A model generated the notes under the pieces. That model saw only the letters and a program-made list of their open reading frames with translations, made no database searches and had not been told where the DNA came from. Positions 1 through 8,553 of a stretch of DNA of 49,144 nucleotides are shown here, piece by piece. Origin of the DNA: Syntrophomonadaceae bacterium (GTDB lineage Bacteria > Bacillota > Dethiobacteria > DTU022); NCBI GenBank assembly GCA_007119965.1, contig SKOR01000011.1:1-49144 (forward strand), read 5' to 3'. Numbering within the stretch: the stretch's first letter is position 1; each line of letters opens with the position of its first letter. A program made the position numbers and the translations under genes.

Positions 1-102
1 CTCTAAAGTAGCATCGTGAATACGATCAATGCCTGCTTCAGACATACAGCTGAGGCCGAAACCTTCATACATGCTTTCACCGGCTGCTTTGCTTCGTCGC
101 AA
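1..102 (-). CDS. Probable MttB-family (trimethylamine-type) corrinoid methyltransferase, N-terminal fragment
   Basis: Only the first 34 codons are inside the window; the gene runs off the left edge. The start is a TTG at 102, chosen because AGGAGG lies 8 nt upstream; an in-frame ATG at codon 11 has no such site. The peptide has the pattern EGFGLS..SE.GID.IHDATLE, which resembles the N-terminus of trimethylamine methyltransferase (MttB) family proteins, where a helix of the type IHEATLEVL opens the TIM barrel. These enzymes move a methyl group from a quaternary or tertiary amine to a corrinoid protein. True MttB carries pyrrolysine at an in-frame TAG, while most homologues (MtgB-like) do not; that position lies outside the window. 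The family call rests on a short stretch, so it is tentative. Confidence 0.5.
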   Translation of the reverse strand, partial: MRRSKAAGESMYEGFGLSCMSEAGIDRIHDATLE

Positions 103-141
103 GTAAACTACCTCCTAACCTTTTAACAGGATGATCTATTT

Positions 142-207
142 GTATCTGCCCGTCAACCCTTCAGGTTTCCGTCCGATCCGGATCCCTCTGGAGATTTGAG
201 CAGGTAC
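142..207. repeat. Intergenic quasi-palindromic repeat, copy 1
   Basis: A 66-nt element starting GTATCTGC and ending GAGCAGGTAC, with a central GATCCGGATCC. The right half from 175 aligns without gaps to 28563-28595 and 31341-31373. Its ends are inverted relative to each other (GTATCTGC and GCAGGTAC). It lies in the presumed leader of the MttB-like gene. Confidence 0.7.
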
Positions 208-232
208 ATTTGTTTTCAATAATTCCTGAGCT

Positions 233-262
233 ATAATAGCACATCAATTTAATAACAGTCAA
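233..262 (-). promoter_or_regulatory. Promoter candidate for the MttB-like gene
   Basis: On the minus strand TTGACT (262-257) is followed after 18 nt by TATTAT (238-233). This predicts a leader of roughly 120 nt before the TTG start at 102. The leader carries a copy of the intergenic palindromic repeat (142-207). Confidence 0.45.
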
Positions 263-321
263 TCTGGAGCAGCCATGCAATCCCCTAATATGCAGCCATC
301 CCGGACAGGATGCATAACCTC

Positions 322-1053
322 TTACTCTTTTAACATTCGCCTCGACTTGATCTCCCCGAGATCGAGATGGTAAGTAAGGAACGCTGCTGTTACACAGGCC
401 AGTTCTTTCTTCTGACAGTCTGTAGGGTGGACCTGGCTTGCCCGGCCAAGGGGCGCTTCGATTAAACGACGGGCAATAGCTGCCGTCCCCGGTCCCATTT
501 TGATTGCATCGGCCCCATGGCAGCGGCTGCAAAGCAGGCCGCCCTGGCGGGGGCTGAACAGTGCAGCCTTATCAGTATTACAGTTTGTACATGAGTGCAG
601 GTGCGGACTGTAGCCCGCCAGGTGGGCTAATTTCAATTCAAAAGAACGGCAGAGTAGAAAACGGTCGTTGTTTCCGCCGAGCAGCCTCCAGCCTTCCAAA
701 AGCAGCCGGAAAATCGCTGCACACGGTTCTTCCCCTGATATAAGACGGTCGGTCAGCTCGGCCATGTATACTCCGTAAGGATACAGATCGGGATCATCCC
801 TGAACCAGGAAAATCGCTCTATCGGATCCTGCCCTGTAATTATCGGCCAGGTTTTACCCCGGTGGAAAGTATAGCGGCCATAGGTAAAAAGGTCAACGCC
901 GGCGGCCAGCCTACTTTTGGTTTTTCGGGCGCCCCGGGCTACGGCTTCAAATTTGCCTTCTTCCGGAGTTAGCAGGGTAACCAGGCGATCGGCCTCTCCC
1001 AAAACCCTGGTCCGCAGAACCAGGCCTTCTGCTTTAAAAATACGCTGCGTCAA
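322..1053 (-). CDS. recO: DNA repair protein RecO
   Basis: RecO mediates RecF-pathway recombination by loading RecA onto SSB-coated DNA and annealing complementary strands. The 243-residue product has the usual length. It opens with the OB-fold signature (KAEGLVLRTRVLGEADRLVTL, residues 8-28) and carries the zinc-binding cysteines typical of Gram-positive RecO: C155-x2-C158 and C175-x2-C178. The start is TTG at 1053 with AAGGAGG about 7 nt upstream. It is the last gene of the era/cdd/phoH run transcribed leftward and lies 91 nt after era, the standard Firmicutes arrangement. Confidence 0.95.
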   Translation of the reverse strand: MTQRIFKAEGLVLRTRVLGEADRLVTLLTPEEGKFEAVARGARKTKSRLAAGVDLFTYGRYTFHRGKTWPIITGQDPIERFSWFRDDPDLYPYGVYMAELTDRLISGEEPCAAIFRLLLEGWRLLGGNNDRFLLCRSFELKLAHLAGYSPHLHSCTNCNTDKAALFSPRQGGLLCSRCHGADAIKMGPGTAAIARRLIEAPLGRASQVHPTDCQKKELACVTAAFLTYHLDLGEIKSRRMLKE

Positions 1054-1144
1054 AAGCTGCCTCCTTCTCCGCCGGGGTCAATGCCCCGCAGGTTAGGGCC
1101 GGCTCCTTTCATTGCTGCGGCAGGCAGCGGTTCCCGGCCCCCGG

Positions 1145-2038
1145 TTAACTGAAACCCAGGCGGCGCAGTTCTTCTTCGCGGTTACGCCAGTCAGGTTTAA
1201 CCTTGACTCTCAAATCGAGGAAGATACGCTGCCCGAAAAGGGCTTCCAGTTCGGTCCTGGCCCGGGTCCCCGCTTCTTTCAGCAGGCTGCCGCCCTTGCC
1301 GACAATTATACCGACCTGGGATTTGCGTTCAACAAATATCTCGGCCCTGATATCAAGCAGATCCCCGTCTTGACGGACTTTCATCTCTTCAATAACCACG
1401 GCTATGGAAAAAGGGATCTCCTGCCGGGTGAGGTGAATCACTTTTTCACGGATTATTTCAGCAGCTATAAATTTTTCCGGCTGATCGGTAATCATATCCG
1501 GGGGATAAAACTGCGGCCCGGCGGGCAGCAGCTCCAGCACCGCTTCAACCAGGGGCTCCAGGTTGGTCTTCTTTAATGCTGAGAGGGCAAAGCTGGCTTT
1601 AAAGGAGCACATCTGCCTGTACCGCTCACTGTACCCTGCAAGCTTCTCAGCAGAAGCCAGGTCAATTTTGTTTAATACTAAAAATAGCGGGCTGTTAACC
1701 GTATTCAGTATCTCGGCAATGTACCGATCCCCGGGCCCGGGCGGTTGATCTGCTTCCACCAGGAAACAAACCATATCAACTTCATCCATGGTTGTCCGGG
1801 CGGTCTGGACCATGGAGGTTCCAAGCAGATGCTTCGGCTTATGCAGGCCGGGTGTATCAATAAAGATAATCTGGTATTCAGAGCGGGTTAAAACAGCCCT
1901 GATCTGGTTCCTGGTGGTCTGGGGGCGATCGGACATAATCGCCACCTTCTCGCCTACCAGGGCATTTAACAGGGTCGATTTTCCTACATTGGGACGGCCA
2001 ATTAAGGCAACAAAACCTGAGCGGTGTATTATGATCAC
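1145..2038 (-). CDS. era: GTPase Era
   Basis: Era is an essential GTPase that binds the 3' end of 16S rRNA and acts in 30S subunit maturation. With the GTG start at 2038 the product has 297 residues, close to B. subtilis Era. G-motifs are clear: GRPNVGKS (14-21), DTPG (61-64) and NKID (123-126). The C-terminal KH domain has the GIIVGKGG loop (243-250). The frame is open further upstream to a TTG at 2071, but that start has no ribosome site and would overlap the upstream cdd gene. The GTG follows the cdd stop by 4 nt, which suggests translational coupling. The exact start is uncertain; the identity is not. Confidence 0.95.
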   Translation of the reverse strand: MIIIHRSGFVALIGRPNVGKSTLLNALVGEKVAIMSDRPQTTRNQIRAVLTRSEYQIIFIDTPGLHKPKHLLGTSMVQTARTTMDEVDMVCFLVEADQPPGPGDRYIAEILNTVNSPLFLVLNKIDLASAEKLAGYSERYRQMCSFKASFALSALKKTNLEPLVEAVLELLPAGPQFYPPDMITDQPEKFIAAEIIREKVIHLTRQEIPFSIAVVIEEMKVRQDGDLLDIRAEIFVERKSQVGIIVGKGGSLLKEAGTRARTELEALFGQRIFLDLRVKVKPDWRNREEELRRLGFS

Positions 2039-2042
2039 TTCC

Positions 2043-2870
2043 TTATCGGGGCATGACAGTTTTAATATCAAGAACCGGGGTGCCGTTGATTAAATCCAGG
2101 CCCCGGACGGTCAGGACATTCTTGTTTACCTCGACCAGGTTAACAGTTGATTGGGCTATGGAGTTGGGCCTCAGCGGCGCCCTGCAGGCAAAGACCCCGT
2201 ATACTTCATTGCCCCTGCCGCTGCGCTTTTCTTTAAGGGTGTAATTTTTTGCCCGGTGCAGGTAAGATATTACGTTAATTTTCTCCTCTTCACCAAGGCG
2301 GTAGAGGCCTTCCTCCAACTCTGGGTCTATAATGACCTGTGAAAGAAGTTCTTTGTAGTTGGAAGGGATAGCCTGCGGAGTCTCATAACCGTTTGCCACG
2401 CAGCCTACCGGATGAAAAGACACAGAAACCCGCCAGTTATCTTCACTGTTCTGCTGATCTTCTTCCGAGTATGGGTTTTTATCCCATGACAGTGAACCAA
2501 ATGGCCGGGGGAAAAGTGCGGAGAGGGTTGATATATCCATTTCCCCGTTTAAGTTTCCCGATATCACTTCCAGATCGCCGGCCATCTCCCTGAGCACTTG
2601 CCGGCAGGCCCCGCAGGGTGTTGGCGGAGGAGTGCAGTCGGCGGCGAGGGCAATTTTCTTAAAGCTGCGGTAGCCGGCGTGGATAGCTGTAAATAAAGCG
2701 ATCCGCTCAGCGCAAACTGCCATGCCGTATGAAGCATTTTCAATATTCGATCCGGTTATGACAGCCCCTTCTTCCGTCAGCAGGGCGGCGCCAACCGGAA
2801 ATCCAGAGTAAGGGGCATAAGCTCTCGAGCGGGATGCCCTCGCTGCTTCAAGTAATGTTTCTGCTTTCAT
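2043..2870 (-). CDS. cdd: Cytidine deaminase fused to a TrmO/TsaA-like domain
   Basis: Residues 1-130 are a complete tetrameric-type cytidine deaminase (cytidine to uridine, pyrimidine salvage): substrate loop SNIENASYG (41-49), zinc site C53-A-E55 and PCGAC with C86 and C89. The usual Cdd ends near residue 130. Here a hydrophilic linker (about 131-151) leads into a second domain (152-275) with TsaA/TrmO (UPF0066) features: HPVGCVANGYETPQ, an ACRAPLRPNSI motif (228-238) and the terminal VRGLDLINGTPVLDIK. TrmO N6-methylates t6A37 of tRNA using SAM. The reading frame is continuous, so this is a fusion and not two overlapping genes. It sits between DUF881 and era, the normal cdd position. Whether the second domain is an active methyltransferase is unknown. 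Confidence 0.88.
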   Translation of the reverse strand: MKAETLLEAARASRSRAYAPYSGFPVGAALLTEEGAVITGSNIENASYGMAVCAERIALFTAIHAGYRSFKKIALAADCTPPPTPCGACRQVLREMAGDLEVISGNLNGEMDISTLSALFPRPFGSLSWDKNPYSEEDQQNSEDNWRVSVSFHPVGCVANGYETPQAIPSNYKELLSQVIIDPELEEGLYRLGEEEKINVISYLHRAKNYTLKEKRSGRGNEVYGVFACRAPLRPNSIAQSTVNLVEVNKNVLTVRGLDLINGTPVLDIKTVMPR

Positions 2871-2886
2871 TCTGCCACCTCACAGG

Positions 2887-3948
2887 TTAATCTTTGTGGA
2901 CATATGCCGGCAGCTTAATAAAGCCGGAAGCGCTCAACTCAAAGTTCAGGCCACGCTGCCTTTCCAGTTGATTGGTGATTATACCCAAGCCGCTGATCAA
3001 CAGGTCCGGATCACCGACAGCCTGGATCAGGACAGGGTTAGTCGGGATTTGATTTTGATTGACCAGGATCAGGGGGCCCGCACAACGAATGGCACTCGTG
3101 GTAGTCAGCCTCTGGTTACCCACGCTTATGCCGCTGGCCCCTGCGCAGAATAATTCGTTGACAATGTCCCTTATATCGGCATCATGAACCAGTGAATCGC
3201 TTCCCAGATTATTTTCGGCATCATAGACCTGGAGGATTATCCCCGGGCCGACCATTTCATCCAACCCGGCCCTGACCCTGGTTTCATAGAGCCTGATCTG
3301 CATCGAACTGAGGTCTTCACTGATAGCCCGCATCTGATCTTCGAATGTCTGGGGAACAACCAGCCTGCCAACCCCGTATTCTATTTCAATATCTATGTTC
3401 TGATTACCATGATACCGGTCCGGTGAAAATATTTGATTAATATGTCTGACTGTTCCGTCTTCCAGGAATTGATCGGGAATGATATTCAAATGATCCCCGT
3501 TAACCCGGATCATCAGATGTTTCGCCTCTACTGTTTCCTTCACCCCGGCATCATTATTGACGGCCATTAAAACTCTTTCTCTTAGCCTGGAAGAAGCTTC
3601 ATCGTGGATTATTTCCTGTACCCGGCGGCCCTGGTTGATAATAACCTGGATCAGTTCATCACTTCCGGCAGAAACCTCCACGGCATAATTGTATTCAGCA
3701 ATAGCATCCCTGACAAGCGCCCGGTCATACACTTCAAGGTTTTTGGCCAGGCGCTGGTTGTAATCAGACAAATCACGGGCCAGTTCCTGCTTGTAGAACA
3801 AAATAGAATCGCCGCCTGCAACGCGGGATGCGGCATAATAGTAACCAAATGCAATCAGTGATGTGTTGACAACTAAAACAACCAGAATCAGTAGCATTAT
3901 TTTATCTTTCAGAAAGCCGGAGCGGCCCGGTTGCCGAACTTTAAACAT
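2887..3948 (-). CDS. DUF881-family membrane-anchored coiled-coil protein
   Basis: A 353-residue protein with a basic N-terminus, one membrane segment at about 17-38 and a long charged helical region (about 45-125). The C-terminal half has the DUF881 signature: GPGIILQVYDAENN, HDADIRDIVNELF..GA..ISVG..R and GPLILVN. DUF881 proteins (YlxX/YlxW-like) occur near divisome genes in Firmicutes and Actinobacteria and have no proven biochemical role. Here the gene sits inside the era-cdd-dgkA run, which is not the usual place. ATG start with GGAGGGTG about 5 nt upstream. It most likely acts outside the cytoplasmic membrane. Confidence 0.75.
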   Translation of the reverse strand: MFKVRQPGRSGFLKDKIMLLILVVLVVNTSLIAFGYYYAASRVAGGDSILFYKQELARDLSDYNQRLAKNLEVYDRALVRDAIAEYNYAVEVSAGSDELIQVIINQGRRVQEIIHDEASSRLRERVLMAVNNDAGVKETVEAKHLMIRVNGDHLNIIPDQFLEDGTVRHINQIFSPDRYHGNQNIDIEIEYGVGRLVVPQTFEDQMRAISEDLSSMQIRLYETRVRAGLDEMVGPGIILQVYDAENNLGSDSLVHDADIRDIVNELFCAGASGISVGNQRLTTTSAIRCAGPLILVNQNQIPTNPVLIQAVGDPDLLISGLGIITNQLERQRGLNFELSASGFIKLPAYVHKD

Positions 3949-3996
3949 CTCACACCCTCCATTACGGGTTTACTGCCCGGTTTAACAGGTAAATAC

Positions 3997-4371
3997 CTAC
4001 AAGGACAACATGCTGCGCAGGGCTTGCCAGAGTGGTGGGCTGAGAACGACCAGCCCGACGATTACAGCAAATAATGCCGTGAGCAATACTGCGCCGGCGG
4101 CAACATCCTTGGCGACCTGGGCCAGGCTATTGCGTTCTGCAGTATAAAGATCGATTGTTTTCTCAATTGCCGTGTTAAAAGCTTCGGAGACCAGCACTAA
4201 CATTATCGCTGCAAGCAAAAAAAGCATTTCATACAACGAAACCCGCAGGATGATCCCCATCACTACGACAATTACCCCGACCATTGTATGAATAGTCATG
4301 TTTCGTTGGGTGCTGAAACAATACTGCAAACCATAACAGGCGTTTTTCAGGCTGTTCAGGACCTTGTGCAT
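3997..4371 (-). CDS. dgkA: Diacylglycerol/undecaprenol kinase (DgkA family)
   Basis: A 124-residue integral membrane kinase with three predicted membrane helices (about 30-45, 50-66, 95-115). The catalytic signature VSEAFNTAIEKTIDL (61-75) followed by KDVAAGAVLL (88-97) is intact. Gram-positive members mainly phosphorylate undecaprenol and so recycle the lipid carrier for peptidoglycan synthesis. The gene abuts ybeY (stop of ybeY at 4372) and lies in the conserved phoH-pgpH-ybeY-dgkA-cdd-era order. ATG start with GGGAG 10 nt upstream. Confidence 0.93.
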   Translation of the reverse strand: MHKVLNSLKNACYGLQYCFSTQRNMTIHTMVGVIVVVMGIILRVSLYEMLFLLAAIMLVLVSEAFNTAIEKTIDLYTAERNSLAQVAKDVAAGAVLLTALFAVIVGLVVLSPPLWQALRSMLSL

Positions 4372-4842
4372 TTATTCATCTCCCGCCAGGCTTTGTTCAA
4401 AGGCCTCCAGCGTTAACTGTTCCTTTTTCTGCATTTCTCTCGCCTCAGCTTCAGAACCGTGATCATAGCCGATCAGGTGAAGTAAGCCGTGAATTGCCAG
4501 CAGGGCTAATTCTCTTTCTATGCTGTGTCCTGCCCCGCAGGCCTGGTCAGAAGCCCTGTCAACGGATATATAAATATCACCAACGGCGAATTCGTCGTCA
4601 GCCAACCCATGCACTTCACCAGGTTCAAGGTAATTGAAAGAAAGCACATCGGTCGGAGTATCCTTCTCCCTGTACTCCAGGTTCAGGCGCTGAAGCATCT
4701 GATCGTCGGTAAATACTATGCTGACCTCACCTGCGGAAAGCTTTTCTTCTGCTGCAAGCTGCCCGAGAACATCACTTAACCGGAACAAAAACTTTTCGGA
4801 AAGAACAGGCTCTTTTGTAAGGCATTGGATATTTATACTCAC
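4372..4842 (-). CDS. ybeY: Endoribonuclease YbeY (16S rRNA maturation)
   Basis: YbeY is a zinc-dependent endonuclease involved in 16S rRNA 3'-end processing and ribosome quality control. The 156-residue product has the invariant motif HGLLHLIGYDH near residue 115-125, whose three histidines bind zinc, and the upstream SFNYLEPGE region. The GTG start overlaps the pgpH stop codon in a GTGA arrangement, which indicates translational coupling. Length and position are typical. Confidence 0.95.
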   Translation of the reverse strand: MSINIQCLTKEPVLSEKFLFRLSDVLGQLAAEEKLSAGEVSIVFTDDQMLQRLNLEYREKDTPTDVLSFNYLEPGEVHGLADDEFAVGDIYISVDRASDQACGAGHSIERELALLAIHGLLHLIGYDHGSEAEAREMQKKEQLTLEAFEQSLAGDE

Positions 4843-6950
4843 TTAACAGCTGAACTCCTTTCAAGCTCCGCTTTAAGGGCATTTTCCGGGTACTCGATCC
4901 GTGAGTGGTAAATGCCCGACATGATGTAAACAAAAGCGTCGGCAATCTGATCCAATTCTTTTAAAGTCAAATCAGACTGGTCGAGCTGACCGTCGTCAAG
5001 TTTTTCTTTGAACATTCGCTTAATCATCGTTTCAACCCTGTTGCTGGAAGGCTTGGAAAGCGAACGCACGCCTGCCTCAACTGCATCGGCAAGCATGATA
5101 ATCGCTGCTTCCTTACTCTGAGGTTTCGGACCCTCATAGCGGAAATTATCGGCAGAAACGGTTTCCCGATCGCTCTGTTCAAGGGCTTGCTGATAGAAAA
5201 AGGAAATCATGCTCGTTCCGTGATGCTGAACAGCAATATCCAGTATCGCTTCAGGCAGTCGATGTTTGCAGCCCATTTCCATCCCATCCTTGGGATGGGC
5301 CCCGATAATCAGGGCGCTGAGGTTAGGAGATAACTTGGTATGGGGGTTTTCCCCCGATAGTTGGTTTTCTGAAAAGAAATAGGGCCGCTTCAGTTTTCCG
5401 ATATCGTGGTAATAAGCTCCGACCCTGGCCAGCAGTGAATCGGCCTTGACCGATTCAGCAGCCGCTTCAGCTAAATTGGAAACCATCATACTGTGGTAAT
5501 AAGTGCCGGGCGCTTTCATCAGCATCTGGCGCAGCAAAGGATGGTTGGGGTTGGACAGCTCAAGCAAAGTAATTGCAGTGGTCACCCCGAATAAGCTTTC
5601 CAGGTAAGGGAGCAAACCGATAGCAACGACTGATGACAAAAGGCCGCTGCCGATGCCCGCTGCTACACTGTAGCTGAAATCAATCAGTGAATTGTATTCC
5701 AGGCTGACGTTGCCGAAAAAGAGATAGGTGGCAATAATGACCGCTACATTGGTTACGGCCACGTAGAATCCGGCCCGGGCCAAATCGCTGCGCTGGCTTA
5801 AACGGGTAACAGCATATATTGAAACCAGGCCGCCCAGCAGGGCAACAAGGATATACGAAAAGTCTCCGCCTGTCACCAGGCCGACCATCAGGGCCAAAAC
5901 AAGGTTAATAATTACCGCCAGCTTATAGCCAAATATAACGGTAATCAGGATAACTCCCATGGCCACAGGGATCAGGTACCCCGAAAAAAAGTTGGCTGCC
6001 ACGATAAACCCCAGGGTAATGATCGTAATAATCCCCATAAGCAGCAATAGTTTCGGGTTGTTTAAAACCCCGCTGCCAAAGATGTACATGTATATGCCGA
6101 CCAGAATAAAGATAATAACCAGCAGGGCAAACAAACCGATGTAGCCCAGGTAATCTGCCTGCTGCCCTACAATTAACCCGAGGCTTTCGAGCTGGGCAAG
6201 CTGTCGCTCTGTAACCGGTTCGCCTTCACTGACAATCAGGGTGTTTCGCAGGATCACTACCGGTTCAATTTCGCTCCTGACTTCTTCTTTTCTTTCTTCA
6301 GTTGCCTGGGCGCTGTAAACCATATTCTGTGCTATATAAGGTTCAATGACAACTTCGGCAATTCTTTTCAAGTCGGAGTTAAAGGGGTAAAGGGCAATCT
6401 CACGGGATAAGCGGCGCATAGCAGCATCTGTCTCGCCTTCTCCGATCCCCTGCTCAAATACTTCCCGCACAGAATTGTTCAGCCGACCCTGGAGATCCCT
6501 TAAGGTAGTCCTGTCGGTTAACAGCGATTCTACCCTGGCGGCAGGCAGTTCTTCAGGAATTTCATCCTGAAGCAGTTTCACCTTTTCGTCATCTTCGAGA
6601 TCGGGGTCATCTTTTACTTCCAAAACCGTGTCAAAAAAAGTGCCGATCCGCCCTAAGGCCCTTTCCAGCACTGCCGGATTATAATCATAAACATCGTCTA
6701 CAGCATCGGCAGCCTGGTCCCTGAGCTGACTCGTAGAATATTCATCAATAAAATCGCGAGGGGCATAAATTGTACGCGGGCTCGGTCGGCCTACAGTAAG
6801 GTCATAGCGGGCAGGCATGCTGACAATAGCCAGCAGGCCATAGATGGTCAGAAAGATAGCGATGACCAGGACAAGCCTCTGCAGATTCCGGTTGTCTTTG
6901 AAAGAGACTGACCGGTTAAAAAGATTACCGAGAACTGTTTTTATCTTCAT
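4839..6950 (-). CDS. pgpH: 7TM-HD cyclic-di-AMP phosphodiesterase PgpH
   Basis: A membrane phosphodiesterase of the PgpH/YqfF family that hydrolyses c-di-AMP to pApA. In order: one N-terminal membrane helix (about 22-45), an extracellular 7TMR-HDED domain (about 50-265), seven membrane helices (about 270-455) and a cytoplasmic HD domain with H486, YYHDIGK (H516-D517), GAHPKDG and VQHHG. The frame is open 26 codons further upstream, but ATG at 6950 is preceded by AAAGGGA and gives the expected N-terminus (703 residues). It overlaps phoH by 26 nt and ybeY by 4 nt, so the three are coupled. Confidence 0.93.
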   Translation of the reverse strand: MKIKTVLGNLFNRSVSFKDNRNLQRLVLVIAIFLTIYGLLAIVSMPARYDLTVGRPSPRTIYAPRDFIDEYSTSQLRDQAADAVDDVYDYNPAVLERALGRIGTFFDTVLEVKDDPDLEDDEKVKLLQDEIPEELPAARVESLLTDRTTLRDLQGRLNNSVREVFEQGIGEGETDAAMRRLSREIALYPFNSDLKRIAEVVIEPYIAQNMVYSAQATEERKEEVRSEIEPVVILRNTLIVSEGEPVTERQLAQLESLGLIVGQQADYLGYIGLFALLVIIFILVGIYMYIFGSGVLNNPKLLLLMGIITIITLGFIVAANFFSGYLIPVAMGVILITVIFGYKLAVIINLVLALMVGLVTGGDFSYILVALLGGLVSIYAVTRLSQRSDLARAGFYVAVTNVAVIIATYLFFGNVSLEYNSLIDFSYSVAAGIGSGLLSSVVAIGLLPYLESLFGVTTAITLLELSNPNHPLLRQMLMKAPGTYYHSMMVSNLAEAAAESVKADSLLARVGAYYHDIGKLKRPYFFSENQLSGENPHTKLSPNLSALIIGAHPKDGMEMGCKHRLPEAILDIAVQHHGTSMISFFYQQALEQSDRETVSADNFRYEGPKPQSKEAAIIMLADAVEAGVRSLSKPSSNRVETMIKRMFKEKLDDGQLDQSDLTLKELDQIADAFVYIMSGIYHSRIEYPENALKAELERSSAVK

Positions 6951-7929
6951 TGTTGTCCCTTTCCGTTTTGGCCTCGTACACCTCATATGCCTTAATAATA
7001 TTCTGGACGAGCGGATGCCTGACAACATCCTTTTCTGTCAGGTAAACCAGCTCGATGCCTTTAATTCCCGACAGGATTCGCGGCGCCTGTTCCAGGCCGG
7101 AGCTGCGTCCTTTCGGCAGATCTATCTGGGTAATATCCCCTGTTATAACCGCTTTCGAACCGAATCCGAGGCGGGTAAGGAACATCTTCATTTGTTCTGA
7201 GGTGGCGTTCTGCCCCTCATCGAGAATGACAAACGCATCATCAAGAGTGCGCCCCCTCATATAAGCCAGGGGGGCTATTTCGACGATACCCTTCTCCCGG
7301 TATTTCTGAAATGTATCGATACCCAGCAGGTCATACAAACCGTCATAGATGGGGCGCAGGTACGGATCCACCTTCTCCTGAAAATCTCCGGGCAGGAACC
7401 CCAAATGCTCCCCTGCTTCGACAGCGGGGCGAGTTAAAACCAGGCGCTGCACCTGTTTCTTCTTTAAAGCATCCACAGCCATGGCCAGGGCCAGGTAAGT
7501 TTTTCCCGTGCCTGCCGGTCCGATCGAAAGAACAATGTCATTGCTGCGAATGGCTTCAAGGTAGCGCTTCTGCCCTACTGTTTTGGGGCGAATCTGCTTG
7601 CCCCGATGGGTAACCAGGATCAGGTCGCTGAACAGGGTGCGAATCATATTTACTTCACCCTGACCGGTCAATTTTAGGGCATACTCAAATTCACGTCCCG
7701 ACAAAAGGTGCCCCTTGCGAATATGAGTAAGCAGTTCCTGCAACATATTATAGACAGTTTCTACGTCGCCGGGAGTCCCCTCGACAATCAGCTCGTGGCC
7801 TTTAGGTATCAGGCGGACACCAAAGCTCGCTTCGATTAAATTGAAATGGCTATCATGCCGGCCAAGAAGCTGTACCGATTCATCGGCACTGTCCAAAACG
7901 ACAGTTCGGCTCGTTTTGTTATCTGACAA
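6925..7929 (-). CDS. phoH: PhoH-family ATPase (YbeZ-like)
   Basis: PhoH proteins are P-loop ATPases linked to RNA metabolism and functionally paired with YbeY. The 334-residue product has an N-terminal KH-like region (about 20-75), Walker A GPAGTGKT (137-144), Walker B FVILDE (233-238) and the conserved GDITQIDLP motif. The start is TTG at 7929; AAGGAG lies about 11 nt upstream, a slightly long spacing. It overlaps pgpH and is the first gene of the phoH-pgpH-ybeY-dgkA unit. Upstream lies a 150-nt gap holding an intergenic repeat. Confidence 0.93.
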   Translation of the reverse strand: MSDNKTSRTVVLDSADESVQLLGRHDSHFNLIEASFGVRLIPKGHELIVEGTPGDVETVYNMLQELLTHIRKGHLLSGREFEYALKLTGQGEVNMIRTLFSDLILVTHRGKQIRPKTVGQKRYLEAIRSNDIVLSIGPAGTGKTYLALAMAVDALKKKQVQRLVLTRPAVEAGEHLGFLPGDFQEKVDPYLRPIYDGLYDLLGIDTFQKYREKGIVEIAPLAYMRGRTLDDAFVILDEGQNATSEQMKMFLTRLGFGSKAVITGDITQIDLPKGRSSGLEQAPRILSGIKGIELVYLTEKDVVRHPLVQNIIKAYEVYEAKTERDNNEDKNSSR

Positions 7930-8014
7930 TAAAATGCATGCTCCTTTCTTACGGAAAAATATGGTTCGACAACAAGAATTATAAACTTAACTTGTTATTT
8001 GATCAAGAAATATA

Positions 8015-8069
8015 GTATCTACTCTCGTCTCCGAAATGATCCGGACCTGCAGGTTAGCTGAGCAGATAC
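8015..8069. repeat. Intergenic quasi-palindromic repeat, copy 2
   Basis: 55 nt beginning GTATCTACTC and ending GAGCAGATAC. Read on the minus strand it aligns without gaps to 28541-28595: GTATCT.C.CAG.TAACCTG, then CAG.TCCGGATC, then GGAGACG, then AG.AG.TAC. It fills most of the gap between the gene at 8080 and phoH. Confidence 0.7.
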
Positions 8070-8079
8070 GAAACAACGG

Positions 8080-8532
8080 CTATTTGCGTCTGCGACGAAG
8101 GGCAAGTGGGGGGTCAATTATTTCATGAAAAATGAAAGCTGCCACCAGGGGTTCCTTTTGGGTTAAAACCTGCTGCAGGTTTGTAGTTACTGTTGAAGGT
8201 TGTCCGGACTCCCGTGCAACAACCCGGCCGGCCCTCTTTGCCGCCGGCTTAACTGTGGGCTTCTCTTCATCACCCGCAGTTTCCGGAGCCCTGATGCCCG
8301 TACTCTCACGGGCATCGTAACCGGTCGAGCGCTCAGTCTCTCCTGAAGACAGGGAACGGTAGATAAAATCATCATCTTTCCAGCGGCGAACAGGTTCTTC
8401 GCGCGGCAGGCTTTCAGGAGCGACCGCATCCTGCTGGAGGACAGCCTGCTGGCTGCCCCTGATCGCTTTTACAATAAAGTTGAACAGGTTAAAGACGATA
8501 ATAATGATTATTAGAGTAAAAATACCTTCCAT
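8080..8532 (-). CDS. Hypothetical single-pass membrane protein
   Basis: Not recognised as a known family. With ATG at 8532 (GGAGG 9 nt upstream) the product has 150 residues; a TTG six bases earlier is also possible but is too close to the ribosome site. Residues 3-20 form one hydrophobic membrane helix. The remainder is charged and probably disordered, with a short hydrophobic patch (LVAAFIFHEIIDPPLAL) just before a basic RRRRK end. It follows floA by 21 nt, so it is probably in the same operon. The slot between floA and phoH normally holds yqfB/yqfC/yqfD in spore formers; this protein resembles none of them clearly. Confidence 0.6.
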   Translation of the reverse strand: MEGIFTLIIIIIVFNLFNFIVKAIRGSQQAVLQQDAVAPESLPREEPVRRWKDDDFIYRSLSSGETERSTGYDARESTGIRAPETAGDEEKPTVKPAAKRAGRVVARESGQPSTVTTNLQQVLTQKEPLVAAFIFHEIIDPPLALRRRRK

Positions 8533-8553
8533 ATGCAAAAGCCTCCCGCTTAT

